Origin: Amanita rubescens
Lineage: Eukaryota; Basidiomycota; Agaricomycetes; Agaricales; Amanitaceae
NCBI GenBank assembly: GCA_015039365.1
Contig: WION01000077.1
Span: 124,001 to 188,000 of the forward strand
Direction: 5' to 3'
DNA length: 64,000 nt
Below the pieces are notes generated by a model. It did no database searches, was not told the DNA's origin, and saw nothing but the letters and a program-made list of their open reading frames with translations. Shown here piece by piece: positions 22,950-35,048 of this stretch (positions within the stretch are counted from its first letter, which is position 1; the number at the start of each line of letters is the position of its first letter). The position numbers and the translations under genes were made by a program.

Positions 22950-25068
22950 TCATAGAATATCAACATGAGGCAAGGGGTCAGCCCTGTGGGGCTCTATCTG
23001 ACAAACAAATGGCTTGGGATGACTAGTGATACCGGTCAGCAGACATTAAAGGAGAGGCAGAATCATGCCTTGTGATCCCAGTCGTGAATTCAAATTTCGG
23101 TGTAATTTCTACCCCATCCTGATTTTGCTTACGTATATTAAACATGGCCAGAATGCCAGTGATGCTTAGGTATATCGAAAGTTCAGCAAAGTGTGCACCT
23201 TGTGCATGGTATTGAATATATGCGTGAGGTACACCATGTTGACATACCTGGGCATACTCTCCTTCCATACCCGAATACGAGTTTCCGAGGGTCAATCCGG
23301 GCCCTATTTGGATCATCCGAGTCCAGGAAACGGTTCGGATCAAAGTCAAATGGGCGGTCGAACACTTCTTCATCGTGCGCGATAGCCCTGTAAATGTCCG
23401 AACGTTATAAATTCTACTACGTGTAAAGAAAAGAGACCTGCCATATGTTTGTAATTACAGTTGCATCTTGTGGGATGCGATATCCCATGTAGACATCTTC
23501 TTCCATCGCTCGATGGGCAAGACCTAAATGCTCAAAATTATAACAGTAAGCTGGATAATGAATGCGTAACGACGTGCCTAAGGGTGCGACTGGCGCAAAC
23601 CGTAACACTTCTTTGATGAGAGCACCGACGTAAACGAGCTCATCTTGATCATCTATGCTTGGTAACCTGTCCTTACCGACCACACGGTCGATCTCATCCT
23701 GAGCACGCTTTTGGACATCGGGGTACAACGTCATGAGAAGGATGAAGGACAGGACGGATCCGACGGTCTTAACCATCATCAATCAAGGATCGAAAATGAT
23801 CATCGAAGCATCCTGACCGTGTCTGCGCCCCCGAAATACAAGGCACTGCTTGCCCACTTGACAATGTCTTCTTCCTCGCCGTCTACCATATGACCGTCTT
23901 CCGGACGAAGGTGTTGAGAAGAAAACGACTCGGTAAATTTACCCGATTCCTATAAAACCGATATCAGAAGAACCCATCAAACAGGAGGACAGATGCCCAC
24001 TGACAATCTGTTCCTTAGCCCAGCGATGAGGCACATTATCAAATTGCCATATGCGGTCTTTGAAATGAGCCGCCCGGCGTTTATACCCATTGCCTGGGAA
24101 CCAGGACGGCAGGAAACGCACTGGAAGAGTAATATCAATGATTAGTTAAGAGTTCCAAAGTAGCAGCTAAGTAGCAACTAACGGAGAGGAAAGAATTCGA
24201 CAAGCCAACCGCTTGGTTTCTTGATCAGGTTGTGAATAGAAAATGCCTCTTCGTTGAGGCGGACAAAATAATCGTCATTGCTTGTGACTTTCCAGCCGTA
24301 GGCAACGCTAAGTATCACTGCACCTGCGTTCCTGTATTCAGCAGGTGAGCATCGCAGTCCGGTGTTCTAGCAGAACCGGGTTGAATCACCTCCTAACATG
24401 CCGGACGAAATCTTCTGGGTGTTGTGACATACCCCGTAACATGACGAGACGTTCCTGTTCCATGAGGCTTGTGTACTTTTTGACCGCGCGTGGGTTTAGA
24501 CTCGTCTGTAATAGTTTTCTGTATTTTTTAAATCTGGGATGCATGACTGACGTGCCGAATATTGTGGGACGATCACCCAATATTGCGCGAGGGCTCCAAG
24601 GTGTGAATATCCACGTGAACGGTCGCAGAAGGTAGGATGCCATCGACACAGGAGCATTTTGGGAGGGAACAGAGGAAGACGCGGATACATGGGAACGTGG
24701 TCTATCCGAATATATGTTCGATCGAGCTTCCAGGAGGTCTATTGCGGCTCGAGCGGAGTTGATTACTATTGTAGGTTTACCAGAAATGAGCAAGTGAATC
24801 AGAGGGCTTCCTGGATTACAGTTGAATAAGGAAACGCGATAAATCTCCGATCAAACCAAAAACTTGACGACTCACCGTAAACCTGTGACCACTTCGCGTA
24901 AGCTTTCCACGGTTCGGAGGATGGAATCTGGTAAGTGCTTCCAGAAAAGAGGCGCGGAGCGGGACCAGGGGGAAGATCATACTGATGGCGCGTACGGTTC
25001 AAGTAGAGCACTGCTGCAAGAGTGAGCCCGAGCAAAGCCGAGAGGGTGACGACCGCAACATTTTCCAT
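22950..25068 (-). CDS. Cytochrome P450 monooxygenase (first of three paralogues)
   Basis: Starts MENVAVVTLSALLGLT at 25068, an N-terminal membrane anchor followed by the proline hinge LPPGPAPRLFSG. Later exons give the I-helix motif GGADT, the K-helix ExxR as EVLRF, the PERF-like region FDFDPNRF, and the haem loop FGYGRRVCPG with its cysteine; the end is SHPKPFVCQIEP. About 510 residues on the ER membrane, oxidising small hydrophobic substrates that cannot be named from sequence. Two introns appear to use GC donors: GCACGT after the APL codons (about 23577) and GCATGA after GIT (about 23067). The second lacks the usual +5 G, and in both paralogues this donor is GT, so splicing there may be weak. 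Close to the copies at 38644-40750 and 49668-51799. Confidence 0.88.
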
Positions 25069-25785
25069 ATGTGCTGACAAGTATATGAACGGACCAGACC
25101 GCAGTAGGCAAACCAAAATCCTTTCTGGGAACGCGCCGGTAGATGGGCCTAGCACAAAGTTACTATTAGAAGGCTTGTGATGGTGATGGTGAGATCGTGG
25201 TGCGATAGAGACGTCGAACCCGGGTAGCAGATGAAGGGCGGCCTCGCTCTTGGTTGCAGCTAGTACGTGGGAGCTGCAACCTGCAGGCGTTGCATCCCAA
25301 CAGATTGGATGTCACCCCGCATTGGCCACATATGGCCAGTGATTTTCCGCTTGGGACGGATCGTGATCGCGTCACGCGTCACGCGACAAGCCAACTTCTA
25401 CACCCTCATCCTCTGAAGAAAAAGTGACGCTCTGCACGTCACCGGCTTTTGCACGACGCGGAGATGAGCAATGAAGAATAGCGGACTGGCAACCTTCCTT
25501 GCTAGCTCTGAGGCCAAGCTTTATTTAATAAAATCGATTCGTTGGAAGGCTTCAACGCGCGATTTTCTTGATTTAAATTACCATGTTCTATACTTCAGGT
25601 GGGTGTATTTTAATTTGGGTCGAATGGTTTTGCGATATTAGGAGACTATCGGCTACTTACTTTATAATGCATGCGAGCCTTCATCACGAACCACTGAAAA
25701 CGTAGTTCATTGAGCCAGTAAATGTGAATAAGCGGATGCGATCCCAAAAAAAAATCTTCATGTAGAAGTACAGCAGGATATTAAT

Positions 25786-26763
25786 TTACAACTCCCTCCT
25801 GATCGACCTGATCAATTGCACGGTGTGTTCCCACAGCTTCGTTTCTGACTCCTCCGTCCCACGATACCTCACAAAACCAATGTCGTCTGCTATCTCATTC
25901 CGGAAAGAGACACCCTCTCTGCCCTCTATCAACGCGTAGAGCATGTACTCTGCACAATTCTCTGCCGTTTCGGGCCAAAACCACGCGAGGAAATACAAGA
26001 AGGTGCGCAAGGTCCAATGGAAAGCTCGTAACGTTGGTGTGTCCACCATCCCCGGATTGATGTGAGTAAAAGAGATCCTGGGTTCTTTGCGAGCAAACTC
26101 CTGAAATATTTTCAGTTGCTTACATTTATATGAAAGGGTAGTAGTACAGACCGCCATCATCAAGTCATTATAAGTTAGAGTGATGAGCGCACACCTCATA
26201 CCCGTGTATTTTTTCTTCAAGTCCAAGTCGTCCAGATCAATCTTTGGTCCCCATCCCGCGCCCATGATTGTCAGGACGCTTGCTTTCTGCTCGGCATTTT
26301 TTGCATTCTTCAGCAAATGCAAAAGCTCTTGGGTAAACACCCATCGCGAATAATACCGTATTGCCATCTTCACATCAATTCCCTCCTCCGTTTCTTCTCT
26401 CCCCTTAAAATTCAGGTATCCATGGGAAAGGACGAGAAAATTCACTCTGGAGACACGACTGGAAATAGATTTGCAAGCCGCATGAACGTTTTTCATCAGC
26501 CTGGCATCGCAATGGACAAATTCGTGTTTCCAATCTGGATGAGCGTCCGGTCCGCTCGGCTTTGGAAACGACTCGATAATTTCTTTGGCCGCCGCTTCAT
26601 TCCGTCCAATTAGGATTATATGTGCATTCCCCTTGGTGTATTTCGCGAGCGCCTGCGCTGTATGTTTCCCAATACCAGAAGTCCCACCTGTAATGACGGC
26701 GACGGGCAAGTAAGATGGCTTATATCGTGCATTCACAGATCGTGTCGCTGCGATTGAAGGCAT
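25786..26763 (-). CDS. Short-chain dehydrogenase/reductase family protein
   Basis: Rossmann start VAVITGGTSGIGKHTAQALA (TGxxxGIG), acidic-strand region ILIGRNEAAAKEII for NADP(H), NFLVLSHGYLN in place of the usual NNAG, and INPGMVDTP near the end. The usual catalytic YxxxK is not present; the position reads YNDLM, as in a common fungal subgroup. The reading frame is open through about 50 nt (26112-26162 region) that has a GT start and an AG end and breaks the family alignment between NDLMMA and EFARKEP, so an in-frame intron is likely. Hydrophobic segment LRTFLYFLAWFWPE near the C-terminus suggests membrane contact. Substrate unknown. Neighbours are a P450 and an oxidase. Confidence 0.87.
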   Translation of the reverse strand: MPSIAATRSVNARYKPSYLPVAVITGGTSGIGKHTAQALAKYTKGNAHIILIGRNEAAAKEIIESFPKPSGPDAHPDWKHEFVHCDARLMKNVHAACKSISSRVSRVNFLVLSHGYLNFKGREETEEGIDVKMAIRYYSRWVFTQELLHLLKNAKNAEQKASVLTIMGAGWGPKIDLDDLDLKKKYTGMRCALITLTYNDLMMAVCTTTLSYKCKQLKIFQEFARKEPRISFTHINPGMVDTPTLRAFHWTLRTFLYFLAWFWPETAENCAEYMLYALIEGREGVSFRNEIADDIGFVRYRGTEESETKLWEHTVQLIRSIRREL

Positions 26764-27407
26764 CAGAAGTCGTGTAAGTATGGGTCACTGGGTGCAGATG
26801 TTACTATGATGTTTGCCCAGATTTGTCCTTGCTGTCATTCAAGTAAACTTCGCCTCGTTTTACAATGTTCTATTAAGGGTTTTCAATCGCCACACCTGGG
26901 GCCGTGACAGACATGGAGATAGTAAGTTTACGGCACGGTATGATGTGATAAGCGGATGACGGTACTTAGAATCAGACATTCAATAGTGGACACTCCCAAT
27001 GACGACAATTTTTGCAAGAACATGCATGATCATTACGACTAGAGATATGTTTCTTCGAGTGAAACGCATGTCACACTTGCGTTCCTTAGCAATTGACCGC
27101 TGCAGCGAAATAAAGAACTTGTAAGGAACTTCGGTCGTCGCTTTTCGAGACTTCTTTGCGGGCCGTGTCCCGGCGCACTAAGCAGGAAAATTATCACACG
27201 CAGTGGTATTTCTCGGTTCTGAAGTATATCTGCAAATGAAACGAAACACGTTACGGAGTTTGCATTGGCATCTTTTTAGCGTTATGAGAGAGAAGGCTCC
27301 GCCGATATCGCATCAAAGAATCTTATCTTGCACTGCTAATTCAAACTCAAGCCGTTGGTTTGGAAGATTCCAACCTTCTGTAACCGTGGAAGCGAATTAC
27401 TTCTCTC

Positions 27408-27415
27408 TATATAAG
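27408..27415 (+). promoter_or_regulatory. TATA box of the alcohol oxidase gene
   Basis: TATATAAG lies 36 bp before the ATG at 27451, preceded by a pyrimidine run. Position and sequence fit a core promoter with a very short leader; typical of highly induced fungal genes. Confidence 0.55.
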
Positions 27416-27450
27416 CTTCTTGCATTCAGAAGAGGCACGTAACGACGATA

Positions 27451-30075
27451 ATGACAAGTGCCGCTCAACCCGAATATGACATTATCTTCGCTGGTGGTAA
27501 GTTGGTTATACAATCCGTCCCGCCACCACTAAATCTACTTATAGGTGGTGCAACTGCGTGCATTGTGGCCGGACGCCTTGCTGCCGCGGATTCTACGTTG
27601 AAAATACTTGTGAGTACTACCCATCGCCGGATTATGGCTGTTATATAATCACCCTCAATTCAGATCATCGAAGATGGCCCAGGCAAACGGGATAAGCCCG
27701 TTCATGTTCAGCCAGCAAGATATTTTGGAAATCTTGTTGACCCGAATTCAAAAACTTTCCTGCACCATCAGGGACGTCCAAGCGAGGCACTTGGTGGGCG
27801 TTCGCCCGTTGTATCCGCTGGACGATGCCTAGGAGGAGGGTCGGGCGTAAACTGTGAGCAATTCATTTCCCCATGAACCGAAGATCGTCTATAGAATGAT
27901 TGCAGTTATGGTGTATACCCGAGCGGCAGCATCCGACTACGATGATTGGGAAACCGTTCATAAAAATCCAGGCTGGGGCTCCAAAGAACTGATTCCGCTT
28001 TTACAAAAGGTAAGGGGGCAAGTAGAGCCTACAATCTCTATTTAACTCACTATCCCTTCAGGCAGAAACGTTTGACAGGAATGCCCCTTATCACGGTTAT
28101 AACGGTCCTATCAAGGTCTCGTACCGAGAAGACGAATTGAATGTTGCTGACGACTTCCTTGACGTCGTTGGAAAGTACGACAAGAAACGCCAATTTACGG
28201 ACGACGTTAACGGGTTCTTTTCCTGCGACGCCTACGGGGTGAGAAGATTTTTCACGCTTTAAACATATCTGCTTACGATCATATTGTAATAGAGATGGGC
28301 CCAGTAGGCACTGAATTGTCACGTCGGATGCGTACTGATTCCGGCTCCTTGTAGGTATGTAGATCCGGTCACAGGGAGACGGTCCGACACAGCGCATCAC
28401 TACATATACAACCAAATTGACAAGAATCAGAATTTAGTGGTGTTGCATGGAAAAAAGGTTGTACGAGTGTTGTTCGAGTGAGTACAGTGACAGAACAAGT
28501 TGCCTGATTCACAGACTTTTTTCAGGGACTTAAAAGCAACTGGTGTGGGATACATTGATGAGTCCACCAGTCAAAGGAATACCGCAAAGGCTTCTCGGCT
28601 TGTCGTTCTATCCGCTGGCACCTTTGGCTCGCCTACCATTTTGCAAAGGTAAGAGTCTCTTTAATATCATATGGCGAGTCCCATATTGACAAATTCGAGT
28701 AGATCCGGGATAGGCAATGCAGATTTGCTAAAGAAATACGACATCGAGCCACTGGTTGATCTCCCCGGAGTTGGAGAGAATTACATGGGTATACCACCGC
28801 CGTTTCAGGTTTCTCAATGCGCTAATACAGAATAGACCATAATGTCCTTTTCCCAGCGTATATTGCCAGCGATGATGCTGAAACCGTGGATATTATTTTC
28901 CGAGGAGGCGGGGAGATGACACAGCGTGAGTGAAATCTTTTTGTATTGATCTGCGTTTGAGCGCTTCCCCCTCTAGCTTTCGTCCAACAATGGCTTGAAA
29001 CAGGAAAGGGGTTGATAGCTCACAAGTAGGGACTATCTTATATATTCAGCCCATTCTTCTAACTCTACTTTTAGCGGTATCGACGCAGGCATCAAGCTGA
29101 GGCCCGGCCCGGAAGAATTGGAAGAATTAGGTCAAGTATTCGAGAACGAATGGAAAAATTACTATGCGCCTGCGCCTGATAAGCCACTTATAATTGTGCT
29201 CATTGCTGGAGGGTAAGGCCCAGATCAGTCGTACTACTGTATTAGCTGACTGAGGTTCCAGGATGGCTAATGCAAGTTCTGAGCCCCCGACTAAAAAATA
29301 TTTAACTGTAGCTTATTTCAATGTACGTGACGATGTGTTGCGATGGTGAAAGTTGCTAACAACTTCATAGGGATATCCGGCTTCTACCGGATTTGTCAAG
29401 ATAGCTGCGGGAAATGACCCATACTCACCGGTCGATTTTCATCCAGGTTACCTGGATGTGTATGTGCCATACGCTAATATCCAACATCCTAAATCCTGAC
29501 CATCATTTAGACCATCGGATATGGCCGTTTTAAGATGGGGATATAAGCGAAGCAGGGAAATCATTCGCCGAATGAAGACGTATCGTGGCGAATATAATTT
29601 AGAACACCCAAAGTTCCCAAAGGGTAGCCTTGCGGAATGCAGACCCACAGATGGCCCTGTTGACATCAACGAGCCTGATATTGCCTATTCCAAAGAGGAT
29701 GACGAGGCGATCGATCAATTTCACAGGGAAAAAGTATCGACATCTTGGCATTCGGTACGGCCATGTTCTGTCACGGTTTGTTGAAAACTCATATCAGCAT
29801 CATTATACAGATTGGTACCTGCGCAATGAAGCGCAGAGAAGCCGGAGGTGTGGTGGATTCTAGGTTGAATGTTTATGGAAGTTGGAACGCGTAATTTGAA
29901 GATCGCAGGTACATATTTTCTGATGCCACAATTCATCCCCACTCACAATTGGTGCTGTGCAGATTGTAGCATCGCTCCTGGAAACGTCGGAGCGAATACA
30001 TACAACACCGCCATTGCGATAGGAGAGAAGGCAGCTGTTCTGATCGCTGAAGATCTAGGAATCATTGGTGTCTGA
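27451..30075 (+). CDS. GMC-family methanol/alcohol oxidase (FAD-dependent)
   Basis: A heavily split gene (at least 14 introns). It starts MTSAAQPEYDIIFAGGG-AT, the FAD-binding loop formed across the first intron (27496-27543). Diagnostic blocks follow: VQPARYFGNLVDPNSKTF, YTRAAASDYDDWETV, LSAGTFGSPTILQRSGIG (GMC signature 2), SPVDFHPGYLD, the catalytic His in STSWHSIGTCAMK, and the catalytic Asn in PGNVGANTYNTA. These match fungal alcohol oxidases, which oxidise methanol and other small alcohols with H2O2 release, feeding lignin attack in wood decayers. There is no C-terminal SKL-type peroxisomal signal. Near 29877 an extra A (GGAAGTTGG) shifts the frame inside NVYG-GTRNLKIA; this looks like one more homopolymer +1. 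Confidence 0.88.
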
Positions 30076-30904
30076 GGCAGTGCGGACGCCCTTCACCATG
30101 ATGAAGATTGTCCAGAATGTAACATACTGTATATACGTTGTAGAATTAGGGTAGATTCTGAGCGGGAAGCGCTGTGCCAGGAATGTGATGGTGGCACTAA
30201 AAATAGTACGAAGTCCAACTGACAAACGCTAACGGCATCCGAGTCATCAATGGTGCAATAAGTATACTACATATTCCAGAGGAACCACATCGGCGAACTA
30301 TCAAGATTTTGACGCGGGTATACCCCGACGATGGTACGAAAATCTAATTTCAATTCACTGTAGACAGCGCGAATCAATGAACTCTTAGGCATGTTTGATC
30401 CGGCCACCTGAATACGTGCAAACCATGCGCGCTTAATAAATCAAGAGGGCTAGAACCAAATCCAGCATTGGAAAACTGAGGAAAGGAGCCTTTTGTTCAG
30501 GACAACTATCCCGGTACGCAAAATTGCGAAAGCAAAGCGTCTTGTGGCGTCATCTGCGCCAACTTTCGATAAAGCCGTCATGCATAAACATTCTTTGGTT
30601 ATCAATCTGATTCGGTCTCTAGCCCCGGAAGTTTTTCGCGTTAAATGGGGTCAAGACCATGCTCGCATATATTCTATTAATCATGTTAGGCAAATAACGG
30701 TGAACGTCCTTCTGAGCGGCCCCTCATCGCCTGATCCTACCGCGAAAGTGATTGAAGAGCATTGAATAAAGGATCGTCCACACTTTGGATTGAGTAAATT
30801 TATAACAGGTATTTTTGTGGTTTTATCCCCCGATGGAGCTTATCTGAATCAATCGATAAACGCACGGAATTAAATGTGGATCAGCGAGTGCCTGGCGCTT
30901 AATG

Positions 30905-31010
30905 CTCTCTATATAGGTTCGAACCGGGTTCGGACCCAGACTGGACCTAATGTTCAGGTTCAGGTCCAGAGTGCAAGCAAACCGAACCTCATTGGGGGTT
31001 CAGACCTGAC
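30905..31010. repeat. Low-complexity GGTTC/GGACC-rich stretch with a perfect 10-bp palindrome
   Basis: GGTTCGAACC is followed at once by GGTTCGGACC-like and GGTTCAGG-type words, and by GAACCTC and GGGTTCAG further on. It resembles the simple repeats often found in basidiomycete intergenic DNA. The palindrome looks like a tRNA T-arm, but no tRNA can be folded around it. Confidence 0.35.
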
Positions 31011-31253
31011 GAGGTGCGGTTTCTTCTTTCAGAAAGCGAGATACATTATCTGTATTGATAGTAGAAGTAATACGACAATAATAATTGCGCATGTCAAACC
31101 TATCGTAGGAACAGCTGTCATGGTCTTTTGTATCATACAAGACAAGAAACATGGGAGCACGGGACCGGTCAATGTTAGTATTAGTATTAAAGGTGAAGGG
31201 GGAGCACTTATGAGCCACGAGGTCGTCCCTGCGTCACGCGCGCGACTCAAACC

Positions 31254-32226
31254 TCAGTTCCAGTACCAGTGACCCGCTTTGGAATGTGTTTCATCCGAGC
31301 TAGTAGACAGTGAATCTTCGTCATCCGACCCGTCAATATTGGGTGGAACCTGCGGGTCTGATTTGGTATACATGCGACGCCATATCTTTTCCTTTTTCTC
31401 GTCCAAGGTGGCATACACCTCATCTCCGTTTCCGCCAAGCTGAGTAACCCTCTTGCAATGCTTTTCGTTCATTTCAAGTATTTGCAATCGAAGACCTTCG
31501 TAAGTTAATTTCTGGAAACAAAAGGCAATAGGTTCTCCGGATCAGAATTTAAGTAAGTGATATCACCCTTACATTCGAGCTTGGACTCATGAAAATCCAG
31601 CGCTCCTTGTTTGACTTTTCATACGTCAATTGCAAGTCGGCCACGACTTCATCGATCTTATATTCCGGAAGCTTGCGGAATTCTCGTCTCGATCCTTCGT
31701 AAATGTTGAAATATTGGCGCAGGTAGGTATGGCGGGTAACGAGCAATGTGAGGGTGCGTGCAAAGAAATAACAGTTGAACTGCGTCAATGTGTATTTCTG
31801 AGCGTCGCGGTCTCTGCGGATGGCGTCGCAGAAAGCAAAGACGGTATACAAGTCAGGTTGTGGATCATGGTAAAATCTGAGGAGGACCTCACGACGCGCG
31901 GTCTTGGTCGTCGCGAGTCTCGTGGGATTCCCGTCGTCTAGAATCCTAGTAATAATATCATCTGCGTCGCAACCACGCAACTTGGAGTGGATATTCGCTC
32001 CTTCAGACGGTCGCCGCTCGATGCGATATTTATCACCCTTGTCGGTTATGATTAACACATATTCGTGTTCGGGCTCGACTTTTTCCTTCCAAAGTTCGAG
32101 CCACTCGATGTACGCGTTGGGATAATCCCGATAGACATCGCTATCTATCGGACGAGATGCCTTGTCTCGGGAACGTGGCGAGGACGAGGAACGAGAGGGC
32201 ATCAGAACTAGGGAGAGGAGGGGCAT
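31254..32226 (-). CDS. Hypothetical protein, two exons
   Basis: Exon one runs from an ATG at 32226 (MPLLSLVLMPSRSSSS; a second ATG nine codons on may be the real start) to SPSSN; a canonical intron then joins to KLTYEGLRLQILEMNEKH and the protein ends GHWYWN. Roughly 305 residues. The N-terminus is Ser/Arg-rich, the centre has a compact region (YVLIITDKGDKYRIERR; RREVLLRFYHDPQ; YTLTQFNCYFFARTL), and the C-terminus is charged and probably coiled coil. I do not recognise the family. The frame is clean and the codon use looks coding, so the gene is probably real. Confidence 0.68.
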
Positions 32227-32299
32227 GATCAGTCCTGGGGTTAACGGAGAGCTGCTCTTGGCAGTGCCGGTGAAGTTTCGAGCTTTATTCAAGTCCCGT

Positions 32300-33055
32300 T
32301 GACAATGGCTGTGCCTGTGAAGGCTGGTGCCTTGATCATCAATTGCAATGTGCAGAACAGCACGTACGAAATTCTTCCATTTGTCCTCCTTTACAGCAAA
32401 CGTTTCGGTTCAAATGCTCATGCTTATCATTGTAGGTAACATTTAGTCAATGACATAGGATTGCATGACGAGTAGACTGCGAAGACGCACCACAGCCTGT
32501 TATCATAGGGTGAGATCTCACACGCGCTCAATCTCCATATGGCTCAAATTTCGAGCCGGAGTCAAACATGTGGCGGCAGAGCGCTGCAGCTGCCTCGGAT
32601 GGCTGTGTGTGCCGTGATCGTAAGCTTCGTGGAAAGCAGCATGACCAACCTACGACCATATAGTACCGGGAGCCATCGAGGGAAGCGGTTCCGTTGCCAA
32701 ATGCTTTAGGGAAAGAATGGTTGAGAATTTTATCGTATACATCTTATTTTCCTCTTGCGTGGTTCCGCAACGGTCGACCTGAGGTTGAGTCCGATGCTGC
32801 GGATGGTGACCTCAATTCATTTCGCTTATCGATTGAACCATAGGAGTCCGCGTCTGCTTCGCCCTTTTTTCGTCTGACCTGGCACTTGAAACCTATCGGC
32901 AGCTCTTCCTACGTATGCAACCCAAAGGGTGAGCCAAGCATCTCGCCCGGCCTTCAATCCAAGAGTATTCCTGGTCAATCGGAACAGTAGGGAGATCTCC
33001 GTGCTTGGACTATCCTTTGATGAGTTCTGGTATGACAGCGAGCATGCCGATGTCA
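32300..33055. other. Intergenic, no supported gene
   Basis: No conserved protein or repeat seen. A short minus-strand frame at 32826-33056 has no motif and no splice partners. Confidence 0.5.
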
Positions 33056-33059
33056 CTAG

Positions 33060-33480
33060 ATAAGGCTAAATTTATACGTGCCCATTAAATAAGAACTTCG
33101 CAACGAATGACAAATTGTCTTCATCGGTCGACGGGTCTTGGCGTAGTCGGTCTCAGTTAGAGGGCCCATACTTACCGCTTCACACTTCGCTGATCTGCCC
33201 AGAACGCCTGGGAACGAGACCACTATTGTTGCCTGTGGCACCACAAGTGATAGCTCATCATCATCGTTCGTTTCAAAAACAGCGGTTTTCTCCCCTAGTA
33301 TCGCAACGGTGTTGTGTGTATTCGCCCCGATGTTTCCAGGAGTGATGCTACGATTGCAGAGCCACAATTATATGACCTGCGGCCTTCAAATTGCGCGTTC
33401 CATACACGTATGGCTCCCTTCGCTTCATTGCGCTTCATCGAGGGTATAATCGAAGGTCGCCAAAGCTGTCAACACGCAGT
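33060..33480 (-). pseudogene. Relic of a second GMC alcohol oxidase (C-terminal end only)
   Basis: On the minus strand a fragment reads VYGTRNLKAA, then in a different frame SITPGNIGANTHNTVAILGEKTAV. These are the last two exons of an alcohol oxidase like the one at 27451-30075, including the catalytic Asn region GANTHNT. The upstream half of the gene, the His motif and the FAD loop are absent, and the surrounding frames are broken. It lies about 3 kb from the full gene, in opposite orientation, so it is probably the remains of a local inverted duplicate. Confidence 0.72.
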
Positions 33481-33980
33481 CGTGCCTTGCATTCTTGGAG
33501 GTCATGACTATCAGCCTTGGGTTGGCAATTCCCAACGTGGGACTCGACGCGATTCTCGACTTCGGGCTTAGGGGCTGGCACTGGTCCTCTCGAGGGCTAT
33601 TCTACCTCCTCTGCCCTCACACCCGCATCCCAGTCCATGCTACTTGCGTTCTCCGGCCGTCCACAGGCAGTGTACTGTATGACTGAAAAAGGTGCATGAA
33701 CCGCCGCCCAGATTGCTTGTGCGACTTCCACTTCCATTCGGCGTCAATCAGTTCACGTAGTAGTTTATATCCTAGAAGGTGCACCTACCGCATTTGGAAA
33801 ATAAACGCTTTCTTTTCTGGCCTGCGTACACCCGGAGCGGAGATCGGCCTGACACGTTCAAATTTGTTCCGAACTCCTATCCACAGCTTCATCTCCCGCA
33901 ATGGGAGCGCCGCGCTATAGGAGTTTAAGAATTGCATATAAATACGGATACCAGCGCTTAACTCCTGACCTATAACTCCT

Positions 33981-34802
33981 ATGTCGCAAGTCCCTGCACC
34001 CACCGAACTGCTTCACGACATAATTGAACAAGTCTGGGAATCACCGCTCACACCAGACGAACGCGTCAATTTTATGACCGCCTCGAAACTTGTTTCAAAA
34101 CAATATTCTACTATTTTCGAGGAAATATCCTCGTCCAACTTGCATATCCCCTGCGAGTCGTTCTATCTTTGGTTATTTACCAAGAATGCCACCCGCGATT
34201 TCAGCAAGTGCAAGCGCCTCACTTTCACCATTTACGATCCGAGTTACGTCTATTCGACTACACATTCGTCCACTCGCAAAGTGTCATATATGCAACGCGA
34301 CGACATAACAAAGTTGACTTCACTGGACACCATCTGCATCAATTATTACAATTCAACATTCCCTGACCCATGCCTGCACTGCCCTTTCTCCGCCATACCA
34401 AATGGCCTCTCTAGACTCGTCATCTCCTACACGTTCTCTGCTGATATACCTTCGTCCTTTGTTGCATATCACCGCAGACATTTTGAACGACGGACCACAT
34501 TCTGCTATGTGGGGCATCACATTGGCATTCTGGAGGTGAATGGTGCGGATGAACATGTAGCTGCCGTTTGGGAAAGCTTCTTTCCAACCAGCGAAAAATT
34601 GATTAGAGATGGAAGAGAGGAGACAAAGCCCTTGCCAAGGGCGAGATATTCTGCAGGCGAAGAATTATTGATTCTATTAGAAGTGATCGTCGAGGGACGT
34701 CCTTGGGTTTCTTATTGCCTTTCTTTGTTAGGCAAAGTCTGGAAATTCTTCTTTTATTTGGTGATTTCCTACGCTGAGTCGCAATCCTATTATTTGTTTT
34801 AG
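33981..34802 (+). CDS. F-box-like hypothetical protein, single exon
   Basis: An uninterrupted 273-codon frame. The first 50 residues (APTELLHDIIEQVWESPLTPDERVNFMTASKLVSKQYSTIFEEIS) have the spacing of an N-terminal F-box as found in the many mushroom F-box proteins. The rest has a few beta-rich stretches without recognisable repeats, and a hydrophobic C-terminal end (SYCLSLLGKVWKFFFYLVIS). F-box proteins recruit targets to SCF ubiquitin ligase; whether this divergent copy still does is unknown. Confidence 0.65.
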   Translation: MSQVPAPTELLHDIIEQVWESPLTPDERVNFMTASKLVSKQYSTIFEEISSSNLHIPCESFYLWLFTKNATRDFSKCKRLTFTIYDPSYVYSTTHSSTRKVSYMQRDDITKLTSLDTICINYYNSTFPDPCLHCPFSAIPNGLSRLVISYTFSADIPSSFVAYHRRHFERRTTFCYVGHHIGILEVNGADEHVAAVWESFFPTSEKLIRDGREETKPLPRARYSAGEELLILLEVIVEGRPWVSYCLSLLGKVWKFFFYLVISYAESQSYYLF

Positions 34803-35048
34803 ATGATATGGTGGCGCACTATTATAATACTGAATGATCAGTTTATATGACTGGGCAGGTAGCAAAGTGACTTCCTCCTCTTCTGCGTGGTGGAGATTCT
34901 GAGTGAGTTGCGATCGACCCGCGTCCCGGGGATTCTCAACTCGTCTCCTTTTCTCCAAGTTTTTTGACTGAGTGCGTTTCCTTTTCGCTCTTTCACTTCC
35001 TTGTTTGCTCTTTTTTCAGTGGACCCTGTCTAGCATAAAAGTCTCGCT

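Noticed and set aside
30493..30765. 90-codon plus-strand frame downstream of the alcohol oxidase
   Set aside because: No motif, no splice context, composition unlike neighbouring genes.
30918..30945. tRNA gene suggested by GGTTCGAACC
   Set aside because: No A-box or acceptor stem at the proper distance; the surroundings are a simple repeat.
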